A DNA stretch of 64,000 nt from positions 124,001 to 188,000 of the forward strand of contig JADJRU010000051.1 of assembly GCA_016712105.1 (NCBI GenBank), written 5' to 3'. Each line of letters begins with the position of its first letter. Position 1 is the stretch's first letter. Under the pieces are notes generated by a model. The model was not told the origin of the DNA, made no database searches, and worked only from the letters and a program-made list of their open reading frames with translations. Shown here piece by piece: positions 36,700 to 46,146 of this stretch. This DNA comes from Ahniella sp. (GTDB lineage Bacteria; Pseudomonadota; Gammaproteobacteria; Xanthomonadales; Ahniellaceae). A program made the translations under genes and the position numbers.

Positions 36700-38216
36700 T
36701 TAGCCCCGCGCCAATCGCGGCCAGGCCCAGGCCAACAGCAAGCCAGCCGGCAGCAGCGCGGTCGCATGCAGGGTCAGCGTAAACATCGGATGCCCGACGG
36801 TATCGAAGAGGGTCACGCCATTCAGGCAGGTATAGACGATACCGACCATCAGCAGTTCGAATGGCCGTGGATTGCGGCACAGTGCGCCGAGGCAGAGTCC
36901 CCAGCTCACGATGGCGGTGATGGCGGTGAAAGTGGCCAGTGCGGCGGTGGGATCGTTGCCGAGCAATCGAACCATCGTGGGCAGGCTCAGAGCGCACAGC
37001 ATCAAGAAGCCAACCAGGAATCTTGCGGCAAGGAGCCTGGGCAAGATGCCCAGGCAGTGAACACGAGTGCGCCGGTGCCGTGGTCGCGCTCGCGCAGAAC
37101 GCCTCGCGCCAGAACATCCAACGGCAGGATCCACGCAAACAGCAAAGCGATCCTGGCCGTTTCGGGTGATCCGAACTGGGCGCCGACTACGCCGATGGCG
37201 GCAAGCCACCACCACATCTTGCGTTGCCTCAGGGCTTGTTTGAGTTCGGCAATCGTCAGGATGCCCAATGGGCCGCGTGCGAACGGATTCATGATCCAGT
37301 TCAACCATTTCAGCGATCGTCCTGCACCGGAGTTGGCCTTTGCCTTCGCGAGCCCGCGAGATGCGGCCCAGTCGAGCAGGGGTGCTGCCGCGAACGTCAG
37401 GGCCATCGCCAGTGCCAGCCACAGGAATCGACTGGCAATCAACTTCGGTTCGGGTGACCAGCCTTTCCATTCAAACGGTTCGACGCCTTTCCTGGCGGGC
37501 GCGCCGCCGAGGTTGAAACCGAATTCGAGCGGTTTGCCGGTCTGTGCTTCACGCACGCGGGCGAATTCTTTGGCCATCACGATCATGCCACCTGGGTCGC
37601 TGGTCCAGCCTTGCGGTTCGGGCTTTTGGATACCCTCGTAGGGTGCGACCGACATCGTCAGCATGACGGTCCAGACGATGAAGAACAGGACATTGCCGGC
37701 GGTGCGTCGCAACCACGGAATCAGGTCGAACCAGATCGCAAACATGGCGGTCAGTGCGAAGCTGGGCACGCTGATCAACAACAGGGGTTTGACCAGTTCG
37801 ATCAGGTCGATCTGGCGGTCTTCGTTCCGTACCCACTGAGCAACGAGGGCCACAACGAGGCCGACCAGTGCGATCATGAAGAACACAGCCATGTGGCTCG
37901 CCCATTTCGCAAGCAGGTAAGCGCCGCGAGTCATCGGCGTGGTCACCAGCAGCTGCCAGACGCGCGTTTCGATGTCGCGCGTGAGGGTGCCGCGCACCAG
38001 ATAGAAGCCGATCAGGTTGAGCATCGTGCTGTAGATCAGGCCGAGTGCAACGCCTGCCCAGGCGCTGGAGTAGTAACCGCGTGAGCCATCAAGCAACGAC
38101 AGTGTGCGATAGCCGGATTCGATTGGCGGAAAACACCACCAGGTTGCCCAGGCCATCAGGCCCAGCACGATCCAGAAACGCGGCGTACGCATGCGCTCGC
38201 GCAGGTCGGCGACCAT
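36700..38216 (-). CDS. ABC transporter permease, ABC-2 type (frameshifted)
   Basis: Membrane subunit with 10-12 predicted TM segments. The first frame (38216 to about 37060) contains RERMRTPRFWIVLGLMAW, VWQLLVTTPMTRGAYLLAKW and a large soluble loop. The second (to 36700) continues as CLGILPRLLAARFLVGFLML to a final TM. The break near 37050-37062 looks like one missing base. The true start may be slightly upstream: the frame before 38216 reads LQRFWAI, as expected for this family, but reaches the stop of the ATPase gene with no start codon, so a second indel near 38240 is possible. It pairs with the ATPase immediately upstream. Confidence 0.85.
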
Positions 38217-38246
38217 GATCGCCCAGAAGCGTTGGAGGCTTCCATG

Positions 38247-39140
38247 TTAATGCGCTCCGGCCGACGGACCGGAGGCCGTGAGCCAGGTGTAGGCATCTTC
38301 GAGTTCGGGCATCACGGCTTGTGCTTCGGCATGCGGGCGTTCGTTGGCGATCACGCGAACGCGGATACCATCCGGGCGTCGCAGCGATCCGCACAACATG
38401 AACGCCTTGCGCACCTCGGGCAATTGTTCCGGTGTGATCGTCCATTCCCAAACCTTGCCTTCGGCCTTGGCGATCAGGGCATCGGGTGTGCCGTGAAACC
38501 TCAGTGCGCCGCCGACCATCACGGCCAATGAGGTGGCACTGGCTTCGACGTCCGACACGATATGCGTGGACAGGATCACCAATCGTTCGCCGGCCAGATC
38601 GGTGAGCAGATGCCGGAAGCGCATGCGTTCTTCCGGGTCCAGGCCCACGGTAGGTTCGTCGACAATCAACAGGGCTGGGTCATTAAGCAGTGCTTGGGCA
38701 ATGCCAACGCGCTGCCGCATGCCGCCGGAGTACTCACCCAGTCGGCGATCGGCCGCATCGTTCAGTCCGACCAGAGACAGGCAGGTGTCGACGCGTTCTT
38801 TGGCTTTTGCACCCGACAAACCTTTGACAGCAGCCAGGAAGCCGAGGAATTCGCGAGCGCTGAGTGCCGGATAGACGCCGAAATCCTGCGGGAGGTACCC
38901 AAGGGTGTGGCGGAGCGTGTTGGGCGCAGTCGCCAGATCGTCACCGTTCCAGGAGATCTTGCCGGTGGTCGGGCGGGTCATCGTGGCCAGCATGCGCATC
39001 AGCGTGGACTTGCCGGCGCCATTCGGGCCAAGCAAGCCGAGGATGCCCGGACCGAGGTCGAGGGTGATGTCCTGGACAGCGTGGTGATTGCCTGAATATC
39101 GGTAACCAACTGATTTTAATGAGAGATTGCAATGCGACAT
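38247..39140 (-). CDS. ABC transporter ATP-binding protein
   Basis: 297 residues. Walker A LLGPNGAGKSTLMRML, signature YSGGMRQRVGIAQAL, Walker B LLIVDEPTVGLDPEE and the switch His in VILSTHIVSDVE are intact. The C-terminal ~80 residues form the extra domain typical of exporters of the ABC-2 type. I start at the ATG at 39140 (SHCNLSLKSVGYRY). It lies just upstream of the permease; the substrate is unknown. Confidence 0.93.
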   Translation of the reverse strand: MSHCNLSLKSVGYRYSGNHHAVQDITLDLGPGILGLLGPNGAGKSTLMRMLATMTRPTTGKISWNGDDLATAPNTLRHTLGYLPQDFGVYPALSAREFLGFLAAVKGLSGAKAKERVDTCLSLVGLNDAADRRLGEYSGGMRQRVGIAQALLNDPALLIVDEPTVGLDPEERMRFRHLLTDLAGERLVILSTHIVSDVEASATSLAVMVGGALRFHGTPDALIAKAEGKVWEWTITPEQLPEVRKAFMLCGSLRRPDGIRVRVIANERPHAEAQAVMPELEDAYTWLTASGPSAGAH

Positions 39141-39196
39141 GACCTGGCCCTTGAGTTTTCTGTCCCCGTGGAGGGGCTTTTGTTTCAACTGAGGCG

Positions 39197-39218
39197 GTAG
39201 TGTAGTTAAGTACAACAC
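39197..39218. promoter_or_regulatory. Imperfect palindrome upstream of the ABC exporter, candidate operator
   Basis: GTAGTGTAGT TA AGTACAACAC is a 10+10 imperfect inverted repeat (7 of 10 paired) located 57-78 bp before the ATPase start. Small ABC exporters are often under GntR/YtrA-type repressors binding such GTGT...ACAC sites, but no regulator gene is adjacent. Confidence 0.3.
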
Positions 39219-39260
39219 CTAATCACATAGGACGGATGGCAGGGTGGTTGGTCAGCTCAC

Positions 39261-39335
39261 TGTGGGAGCGGCTTCAGCCGCGAATGTTTGTTTGCCGAGC
39301 ACCATCACCTGTGGGAGCGGCTTTAGCCGCGATGC
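39261..39335. repeat. Two REP-like elements, GTGGGAGCGGCTTTAGCCGCGA family
   Basis: Copies at 39261-39285 (GGCTTCAGCCGCGAATG) and 39310-39335 (GGCTTTAGCCGCGATGCGAC), both plus orientation. The 395-bp gap between the ABC genes and the fasciclin gene holds these, the candidate operator and an imperfect CCCTCCCCGATGACGAGGGC hairpin at about 39358-39378; no gene is seen. Confidence 0.7.
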
Positions 39336-39535
39336 GACGTCGTCTAAACCGTGAAAGCCCTCCCCGATGACGAGGGCTAGATCGCAGATCCCGTCCGTCA
39401 ACGTAGAGGGAACACGGCGTCACGAGCCACACGACACAAGTGAATCGACTACTGATCGACACTTCATGCGGTCGCCACTGTGCGCTCGGCAATCTGCGCT
39501 TACCCAATTCCGGGTCATCCAATCAGGACATTCCC

Positions 39536-40060
39536 ATGAAAGCGATCCATCATCTTCTGGCCGTGGTCACCCTGGGCGTGGCCGCCCCGACCGCAGTGCT
39601 GGCACACAATCACACCGGCGGCGAAGCGCCGGCTGCTCAGGAACAGACTCAGGCCACGGCAAGCATTGCCGGTGTCGCCTCCGCCAATGCGGATTTCTCA
39701 ACGCTGGTTGCCGCGCTGAAGGCTGCCGACCTGGTCGCCACGCTGGACGGCCCGGGCCCGTTCACGGTGTTCGCACCGACGAACGAAGCCTTCGCCAAGC
39801 TGCCAGCCGGCACGCTGGAATCGCTGCTGAAGCCCGAAAACAAGGAAACGCTGAAGGGCATCCTGCTCTATCACGTCGTGGCCGGCAAGGTCACCGCAGC
39901 TGACGTCGTCAAGCTGACCGAAGCCAAGACCGTACAGGGCAAGTCGGCGCCAATCAGCACTGAAGGTGGCGTCACGATTGCCGGCGCCAAGGTGACTGCC
40001 ACCGACATCGCTGCCAACAACGGCGTGATCCACGTGATCGACACGGTCATCCTTCCGTAA
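39536..40060 (+). CDS. Fasciclin (FAS1) domain protein, secreted
   Basis: 174 residues: a signal peptide (IHHLLAVVTLGVAAPTAVLA), a short Gln/Ala-rich spacer, then one FAS1 domain with ADFSTLVAALKAADLVATLD, FTVFAPTNEAFAKLPAGTL, LLYHVVAGKVTAADVV and the closing NGVIHVIDTVILP. FAS1 domains mediate adhesion or matrix interactions; single-domain bacterial forms are periplasmic or extracellular. I start at the ATG at 39536, which is the one that opens the signal peptide. A strong terminator follows. Confidence 0.93.
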   Translation: MKAIHHLLAVVTLGVAAPTAVLAHNHTGGEAPAAQEQTQATASIAGVASANADFSTLVAALKAADLVATLDGPGPFTVFAPTNEAFAKLPAGTLESLLKPENKETLKGILLYHVVAGKVTAADVVKLTEAKTVQGKSAPISTEGGVTIAGAKVTATDIAANNGVIHVIDTVILP

Positions 40061-40109
40061 TACCGCCAAACCCCGTGCCGGCGCGTGACCTTCGCGCGCC
40101 GTTGGTCCA

Positions 40110-40145
40110 CCCCACCGGAAATCAGCCCTCCGGTGGGGTTTTTTT
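40110..40145 (+). terminator. Rho-independent terminator after the fasciclin gene
   Basis: Perfect 10-bp stem CCCCACCGGA / TCCGGTGGGG (40110-40119, 40129-40138), a 9-base loop and seven T at 40139-40145. Confidence 0.93.
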
Positions 40146-40151
40146 GTGGCT

Positions 40152-42014
40152 TCAATGCCGCTGCAAACTGGCCTGTACGTCGCGAATGGCGTTCCGCACG
40201 CGCTGCGTAAACACGGACTCGCGCGAGTAGCTCATGTGCAGGCGTTCGGTTGCGCGGGTCATGGCGACATAAAGCAGCCTCGCTTCATCGTGTTCATCGG
40301 TGCCCGCGGGCGGCATGTTGCACAGCCCCGGTATCAACACGACTTCGAACTCCAGACCTTTGCAGGATTGCATGCTGACGAGTTTGACCGTCGGCTTGCT
40401 CCCGTACAGTGATGCCTTGTCTTCACCCTGGGCCCTCGTGAAGGCCAAACCCGATTGGGCGAGGGCTTCGCTGAAATGATCGGCCTGGCTGTCGAGGCGA
40501 TAGAGAATGGCGATCTGATCGACCGAAAGGCCACTGGCCATCGCGTCTCGAATCACCTGAATCATGCCCAACGTTTCGTCGCCTGCCGTGTCGTACCGGA
40601 CGAGGCTTGGAAACGCCCCACGTCGCCCCGCACTTTCCGGCGCAATGATCGGCATCTCGGTATCGGCATCGGGTTCGTCTTCGAACACACCTTCGGCAAA
40701 GGACTTGGCCGTGGCGAGCACTTCCATCGTGTTGCGGTAGTTGAGCCGCAGGATGGTCGTACGACCGCGCGCTTCAATGCCAACGCTGGACAGGCTGAAT
40801 CGTTGTTTCGGCTGGTAGACCGATTGGGCATCGTCGTACAGAAGCAGCAGATCGTTCGTGGCCGGATCCAGCATCTGCACGATCAGCCGCATCCATGGCG
40901 CCTCGAAGTCGTGGCCTTCGTCGATCAGGATCGCGCGGTACTGGCCGCGCGGGATCGCCCGTTGATCCACCGCCTTGATCACTGCATCGACGAGGTCACT
41001 GAAGAATGCTTCGCCCTGACTCTGCGGTTTCGGCAAACCATAGGCGTTCAGCATACTGAGGCACCAGGCGTGGAAGTTCAGGACCTGAACGCGCTCATCG
41101 ATGCCGCGTTCGGCGAGCAGTTGTTGCAGCCGGGAAGCCAGGGTCTTGTTGTAACAGAGCACCAGGATCGGCTTGCCGGGTGTAGCGGCCAACTGTTGGC
41201 AACGAAAGCCCAGGATCATGGTCTTGCCGGAACCGGCAACACCGTGGATCACACGATGGCCTGAACCCAGCGACCGGGCCAGTGCTTCCTGCTGCAGATC
41301 CATCACACGCACCAGATCAGGAATGGCCATCGCCTGCGCGGCTTCACCGACGTTCGCGGTGCCGAACAGACCAAACTGCTCGCCACCCAGGCGCACTTCG
41401 GGGAACACGTGCCAGCGGATCCGATCGATTTCCGGCAGGCTCAGATGGCATGGGAAGGTCTGCGCGAACATGGCCCACAGCCGTTCCTGGAATCGCTGCG
41501 GGTCACAGTCTTCGGGCATTTCATCCTGGCAAATCACCAGATGTGCCGGCAGGATCACGTCGAGTTCGTTCGCGAGAAACTGCTCACGTTTGATGTTCGG
41601 GAAGACCAGTCCGTGTGCCCAGGGCAGGATGAGTTTGCCGCCGAATTGATGCGAGGCTGGAAAACGCAGTTCGGGATCGGCTTCGAGCAAGCGTATGATC
41701 TTTTCGGCGTATTGCCGTGACTGGGCCAGCGGATTGGCGACGTGGCTCAGACCCTTGTCGGTTTTTATGCTCACGCTGTGGCGGTCGAAACTTTCGATCT
41801 GATCGATCTTCCAATCGCGGACTTCCAGCGCGATGAGCCCGCGGAAGGGACTCAGGATCAGGCAATCCGGCTCGACCTGCGCGGGACCTACCGGCACGTT
41901 CAGCCAGACCAGATATTCATCATCGAGTTTTTCTTCCAGACGCAACGCAAATCGCCGCTCGCCCGGTGTTTTGCGGGACAGGAATTCGGCGCGGTCGGGC
42001 AGCATTCGGGCCAT
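40152..42014 (-). CDS. NERD-domain UvrD/Rep-like helicase
   Basis: 620 residues. The N-terminal NERD (nuclease-related) domain includes GERRFALRLEEKLDDEYLVW, PDCLILSPFRGLIALEVRDWK and a Gln-containing segment (PLAQSRQYAEKI). The SF1 helicase core follows: Walker A HGVAGSGKTMILG, motif II ILIDEGHDFE, motif III LLLLYDDAQSVYQ, motif IV LRLNYRNT, motif V MQSCKGLEFEVVLIPG and motif VI LLYVAMTRATERL. Family members are implicated in DNA repair or in anti-mobile-element functions, but no defence partners are adjacent. It is convergent with the fasciclin gene, sharing the terminator region. Confidence 0.88.
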   Translation of the reverse strand: MARMLPDRAEFLSRKTPGERRFALRLEEKLDDEYLVWLNVPVGPAQVEPDCLILSPFRGLIALEVRDWKIDQIESFDRHSVSIKTDKGLSHVANPLAQSRQYAEKIIRLLEADPELRFPASHQFGGKLILPWAHGLVFPNIKREQFLANELDVILPAHLVICQDEMPEDCDPQRFQERLWAMFAQTFPCHLSLPEIDRIRWHVFPEVRLGGEQFGLFGTANVGEAAQAMAIPDLVRVMDLQQEALARSLGSGHRVIHGVAGSGKTMILGFRCQQLAATPGKPILVLCYNKTLASRLQQLLAERGIDERVQVLNFHAWCLSMLNAYGLPKPQSQGEAFFSDLVDAVIKAVDQRAIPRGQYRAILIDEGHDFEAPWMRLIVQMLDPATNDLLLLYDDAQSVYQPKQRFSLSSVGIEARGRTTILRLNYRNTMEVLATAKSFAEGVFEDEPDADTEMPIIAPESAGRRGAFPSLVRYDTAGDETLGMIQVIRDAMASGLSVDQIAILYRLDSQADHFSEALAQSGLAFTRAQGEDKASLYGSKPTVKLVSMQSCKGLEFEVVLIPGLCNMPPAGTDEHDEARLLYVAMTRATERLHMSYSRESVFTQRVRNAIRDVQASLQRH

Positions 42015-42076
42015 GACACAACTCGTTTCGGCAAGCCCCGGACCTTAACCCGAACATTTCATCAGCTGCAATGGGC

Positions 42077-42808
42077 TTACAAGGGCAGGTCGACGTCCTT
42101 CACGCCAATGTAGTCGAACCAGAGCAAGGGCTTGGGATTCGCCGCAAACCTTGTGCCGGTGACCCGCCAGGCGTCGAACGTACACGCGGCAAAATAGAGG
42201 GTGGTCAAGGACAGCAGCATCTTGTCTTTCCAATTCCAGTCGTCGATCACGATGAGGCTCGATGTCTGCGCCATGGTCGTCAGCAGATAGATCAGCACCA
42301 TCAGGCCGCCGACGTTCGCCCGGCCATTCGTGAGTGCACGAACGCGCATCCGCTCCAGCGCGGGTTTGCCGGGCATGTCCCACAACTGGCGGGCTCGGTG
42401 GAACACCGACCACAGGGCCGGAATCGCCAGCACGGACTGATTGGCCAACAGCACCCGCAGAAATTCCATGCCGCCCGGCGCGAGGATCAACAGCCCGATC
42501 GCCAGCGGCGGGATCAACCACCACGGTGGCCGCTTCTTCAATCGGGTCGCCAGATCGGTCAGGGTGACTTGCGGCAACAGAAACCCCACTTCGACCATCA
42601 GAATGGCCATCAGCGCCGGATGCTCGAGGGTCAGTGGCCGATACCCCTGTTGCATCCAGAATTCCTTGAACGGTTCGCCGATCCAGGGATCGATGGCCAG
42701 CAGCAGGAACAGCAGGGTCAGCAGTGCCTCCGGAATCAACGGTGTCAGGCGCTGAGTCAGGGACAATACGGAAGGGGCGGTTGGCGCTGCGGGCGTTGGC
42801 GTGTCCAT
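42077..42808 (-). CDS. Multi-pass membrane protein, unassigned
   Basis: 243 residues from the ATG at 42808 (MDTPTPAAP). About six hydrophobic segments: PEALLTLLFLLLAI, HPALMAILMVEVGFLLP, PPWWLIPPLAIGLLILAPGG, VLLANQSVLAIPALWSVF, ANVGGLMVLIYLLTTMA and LLSLTTLYFAACTFDAW. No family is recognised. It lies 62 bp upstream of the NERD-helicase gene in the same direction and is divergent from the HEAT-repeat gene. Confidence 0.65.
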   Translation of the reverse strand: MDTPTPAAPTAPSVLSLTQRLTPLIPEALLTLLFLLLAIDPWIGEPFKEFWMQQGYRPLTLEHPALMAILMVEVGFLLPQVTLTDLATRLKKRPPWWLIPPLAIGLLILAPGGMEFLRVLLANQSVLAIPALWSVFHRARQLWDMPGKPALERMRVRALTNGRANVGGLMVLIYLLTTMAQTSSLIVIDDWNWKDKMLLSLTTLYFAACTFDAWRVTGTRFAANPKPLLWFDYIGVKDVDLPL

Positions 42809-42925
42809 GCGGACATCAGACGCGTATTGGACAGGCGTGTCAATGCCAGTGCGCTTTGTTGCCCGCCGGCGTTTGCTTGCGGACACATCCACTACCATTC
42901 CAACCACTTTCCCCGGAGACGAACC

Positions 42926-44686
42926 ATGCGTGGGTTGCCTATCTTTTTGAGCCTGCTGATGTGCGCAGTGTCAGCTGTTTCGGCGGTCTCTGCCGATGAC
43001 TACGCAGACAAGTTCTTCGCAAAAGTCGAGGCCGAAGCGCTGCGGGATCTGGATCGCGACAAGCCCGAGAAGAAGATCGAGGCTGCCAGTCGCCTGGGGC
43101 CGCAGCATGCAGCACAAGTGGCGACTGCACTGGCGCCGTTGTTGGCGCATGCCAAAGCTGAAATCCGGCTGGGGGCCGCAAATGCGCTGTGGGACATGGC
43201 GGGCAAAAACGGCGACATCGTGAACGCCCGCGCGGCGTTGAATGCGGCGCTGGACGACGTCGACAGCGAGGTGGCGATGAATGCCGCGGGCGCACTGGCG
43301 AGTATGGGCGTTGAAGAATCCGAGTTGGCGCCGTCACGATTGCGCGTGCTGCAAGGACGACCCCAATCGCGGTACGTCGAGTTTCTGGCTGCGCGCGGAC
43401 TGATTGGGCTGGAGCCTTCGGCGAACCTCATGCCGTATCTGCTGGCCTACTACTTCGACGCGGTAGAGGCTGAAGCGCAGGGTGGATCGGACGACAACGT
43501 CGAACTGGCGGAGAACGCGATTGAGGGGCTCGTGTCGCACAACGATGCAGCGACGGTACCGATCCTCGTCGAATCCTTGCGGGTAACGCCTGCGGCCACA
43601 GAGTTCCTGCTGGAGCAATTGGCCCGCTTTGATCCTTTGCCGGCGGACTGGACCGGCCTGCTCCTCGGCTTCACCGATGCGGGTTATCAGGACACCCGCG
43701 AAACCGCATTCGAATTACTCGGCAAACAGAAAGATCCGGCGTCGATGGCTCGCTGGGTGCCGAAAGCAGTGCCTTTGCTGGGTGATGCGCGTTTGCGACG
43801 GGCAGGGTTGCGCGCCATGTCCGATGTGGCGGGTCGCACGACGCTTGGCCTGGAGGAACTCGCCGCACTGACACGCGACGCCAGTGCACTCGAGGAAGAT
43901 CGCCTGCGTGCGGTCGAGATCATCGTGGCCGGCGCCGATACCAGCAACCGAGATGGTTCTGCCGAGGTGCAGAAAGCCGCACGTGCTGTGTGGTGGACCC
44001 TCTGTGATCCCATCATTCGTGCCGAGAAACCGGGCCAGCCTTGGTTCAAGGCCTGTAACCCGACCAGTTACTGGATCATCGCCGATGAAGCGGAGCGTGC
44101 CAAAACGCTGGGTGACTGGTTGACTGCCAACCAGAACGTCGAAGCCAAGGTTCACTTTCTGCAATCGCTGGAAGGCATGTGGTCGAAAGCCTTGCCGGCT
44201 GCGGGGCAGATTCGGGCTGAACGCAGCCATGCCGATCCCAGTGTCGTGGCGGCAGCGGAGTCCGCGTTGAACCGCATCGAGCCGGCATGGCGCGAACGTG
44301 ATGCCCGCGCGGCAGCGCCGGCCAAACCAGCACCACCGGCCGGTCCGGAAGCGCCGGCAACCGGCAAGTCCGGCAAAGGCGCTGACGGGGCAAGTCTGTT
44401 TGCCGCAATCAGTTCCGGCGATGTCGCGGCAGTGAAGCGGTTGGTCACTTCGAGCAACGTGCACATGCCGGTGCAGTATGCCCAGATATCCAACGCGCCG
44501 GTACCGATCCAGATTGCCATCAACTACTGTGGTATCCCGCAGGCGGCGGCGGGTCTTCCGGCCGTCGTCACGTATCTGATGAGCCTCGGGGCGAATCCCG
44601 ACATCACCACGCCGATGGGCGATGCCTTGCTGGATCACGCCAAGTATGCCTGTCCTCCGGAAATCATGGCGCTGCTTGTCCAATAA
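42926..44686 (+). CDS. Secreted HEAT-repeat protein with C-terminal ankyrin-like segment
   Basis: 586 residues. A signal peptide (LPIFLSLLMCAVSAVSAVSA) precedes a helical solenoid: EAASRLGPQHAAQVATALAP, AEIRLGAANALWDMAGK and VAMNAAGALASMGVEESELA look like HEAT/PBS-lyase-type repeats up to about residue 350. An Ala/Pro linker (about 455-480) leads to a C-terminal part with ankyrin features (GASLFAAISSGDVAAVKRLV; LMSLGANPDITTPMGDALLD). Start ATG 42926 with GGAG upstream. Likely a periplasmic interaction scaffold; partners unknown. The repeat array begins about 11 bp after its stop. Confidence 0.8.
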   Translation: MRGLPIFLSLLMCAVSAVSAVSADDYADKFFAKVEAEALRDLDRDKPEKKIEAASRLGPQHAAQVATALAPLLAHAKAEIRLGAANALWDMAGKNGDIVNARAALNAALDDVDSEVAMNAAGALASMGVEESELAPSRLRVLQGRPQSRYVEFLAARGLIGLEPSANLMPYLLAYYFDAVEAEAQGGSDDNVELAENAIEGLVSHNDAATVPILVESLRVTPAATEFLLEQLARFDPLPADWTGLLLGFTDAGYQDTRETAFELLGKQKDPASMARWVPKAVPLLGDARLRRAGLRAMSDVAGRTTLGLEELAALTRDASALEEDRLRAVEIIVAGADTSNRDGSAEVQKAARAVWWTLCDPIIRAEKPGQPWFKACNPTSYWIIADEAERAKTLGDWLTANQNVEAKVHFLQSLEGMWSKALPAAGQIRAERSHADPSVVAAAESALNRIEPAWRERDARAAAPAKPAPPAGPEAPATGKSGKGADGASLFAAISSGDVAAVKRLVTSSNVHMPVQYAQISNAPVPIQIAINYCGIPQAAAGLPAVVTYLMSLGANPDITTPMGDALLDHAKYACPPEIMALLVQ

Positions 44687-44696
44687 GTGACGGCGT

Positions 44697-45935
44697 GCCC
44701 CCTCCGCGCGTCATTCCCGCGCACGGCCTCACCAACCGTCATCCTCGCGCAAGCGGGATCCACCCGATGCGACGAGGTTTGGGGGGTGTGGCACCCAGGG
44801 TTTCCCGCTTGCGCGGGAATGACGGACTCTTGGTGTGTGGCACGAGCTTTCAGAGGCCCGTTGTCGCAGGCCCCTCCGCGCGTCATTCCCGCGCATGGCC
44901 CGTCCAACTGTCATCCCCGCGCAAGCGGGGATCCACTCGATGCGACGAGGTTTGGGTCATGTGGCACCCGAGTGGTTTCCCGCTTGCGCGGGAATGACGG
45001 ACTCTTGGTGTGTGGCACGAGCTTTCAGAGGCCCGTTGTCGCAGGCCCCTTTCGCGCATCATCCCCTCGCACGGCCCGTCCAACTGTCATCCCCGCGCAA
45101 GCGGGGATCCACTCGATGCGACGAGGTTTGGGTCATGTGGCACCCGAGTGGTTTCCCGCTTTCGCGGGAATGACGGACTCTTGGTGTGTGGCACGAGCTT
45201 TCAGAGGCCCGTTGTCGCAGGCCCCTTTCGCGCATCATCCCCTCGCACGGCCCGTCCAACTGTCATCCCCGCAAACGGGGATCCACCCGATGCGACGAGG
45301 TTTGGGTCGTGTGGCACCCGAGTGGTTTCCCGCTTGCGCGGGAATGACGGACTCTTGGTGTGTGGCACGAGCTTTCAGAGGCCCGTTGTCGCAGGCCCCT
45401 CCAACCTTCATCGTGCGCACGGCCTCACCAACCGTCATCCCCGCGCAAGCGGGGAACCACCCGATGCGACGAGGTTTGGGTCGTGTGCCACCCGAGTGGT
45501 TTCCCGCTTGCGCGGGAATGACGGACTCTTGGTGTGTGGCACGAGCTTTCAGAGACCCGTTGTCGCAGGCCCCTCCGCGCATCATCCCCGCGCACGGCCT
45601 CACCAACCGTCATCCCCGCGCAAGCGGGGATCCACCCGATGCGACGAGGTTTGGGTCATGTAGCACCCGAGTGGTTTCCCGCTTGCGCGGGAATGACGGA
45701 CTCTTGGTGTGTGGCACGAGCTTTCAGAGGCCCGTTATCGCAGGCCCCTCCGCGCGTCATTCCCTCGCACGGCCTCACCAACCGTCATCCCCGCGCAAGC
45801 GGGGATCCACCCGATGCGACGAGGTTTGGGTCATGTAGCACCCGTGTGGTTTCCCGCTTGCGCGGGAATGACGGCCTTGGTGTGGCACGAGCGTTTTGAC
45901 GCCCGGTTTCGCCGGCCCCTCCGCTCTTCATCGCC
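44697..45935. repeat. Tandem array of seven ~175-bp REP-pair units
   Basis: Seven head-to-tail units, with the marker GACGAGGTTTGG at 44771, 44944, 45120, 45294, 45468, 45643 and 45818 (spacing 173-176 bp). Each contains an inward-facing pair: left arm TCATCCCCGCGCAAGCGGGG, right arm TTTCCCGCTTGCGCGGGAAT, with a spacer in between and the linker CTCTTGGTGTGTGGCACGAG then CAGAGGCCCGTTGTCGCAGG. Units differ by a few substitutions (CTCGATGCG or CCCGATGCG, GTGGCACC or GTAGCACC) and small indels. All six frames read through it (for example 44687-45838), but those are artefacts. A solitary copy lies at 18635. Confidence 0.95.
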
Positions 45936-45953
45936 GCGGCTTTAGCCGCGATG
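45935..45953 (+). repeat. REP-like element (CGCGGCTTTAGCCGCGATG)
   Basis: Perfect 6-bp CGCGGC/GCCGCG stem of the same family as 2593, 39261 and 39310, abutting the right end of the tandem array. Confidence 0.65.
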
Positions 45954-46146
45954 GTGTGCTCGCCGAGGTTCCTTGACGCATCGCTGCTGAAGCGCCCACA
46001 GCAAAATCGGTCCGCCCTGTGCATCGCCAAAAGCGAACAAATCAAAAGCCCCGCTGAACGGGTGCTGCGCCATGCCGAATGGCACTTCGGGCAAGCGCGC
46101 GGGCGAGTGATACCGTCGGGTGATCAACAATAAGTGGAACCGCGCC

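Noticed and set aside
35066..37138. 690-residue frame starting inside the permease
   Set aside because: The part above about 36612 is a shadow of the ABC permease; only the M20 domain is real.
44687..45838. 383-residue open frame and several overlapping ones on both strands
   Set aside because: They read through the tandem REP-pair units; the translations repeat the same ~58-residue blocks in all frames and lack any domain.
44697..45935. Possible CRISPR array
   Set aside because: The repeating unit is ~175 bp with conserved linker; there are no short repeats separated by unique spacers and no cas genes.
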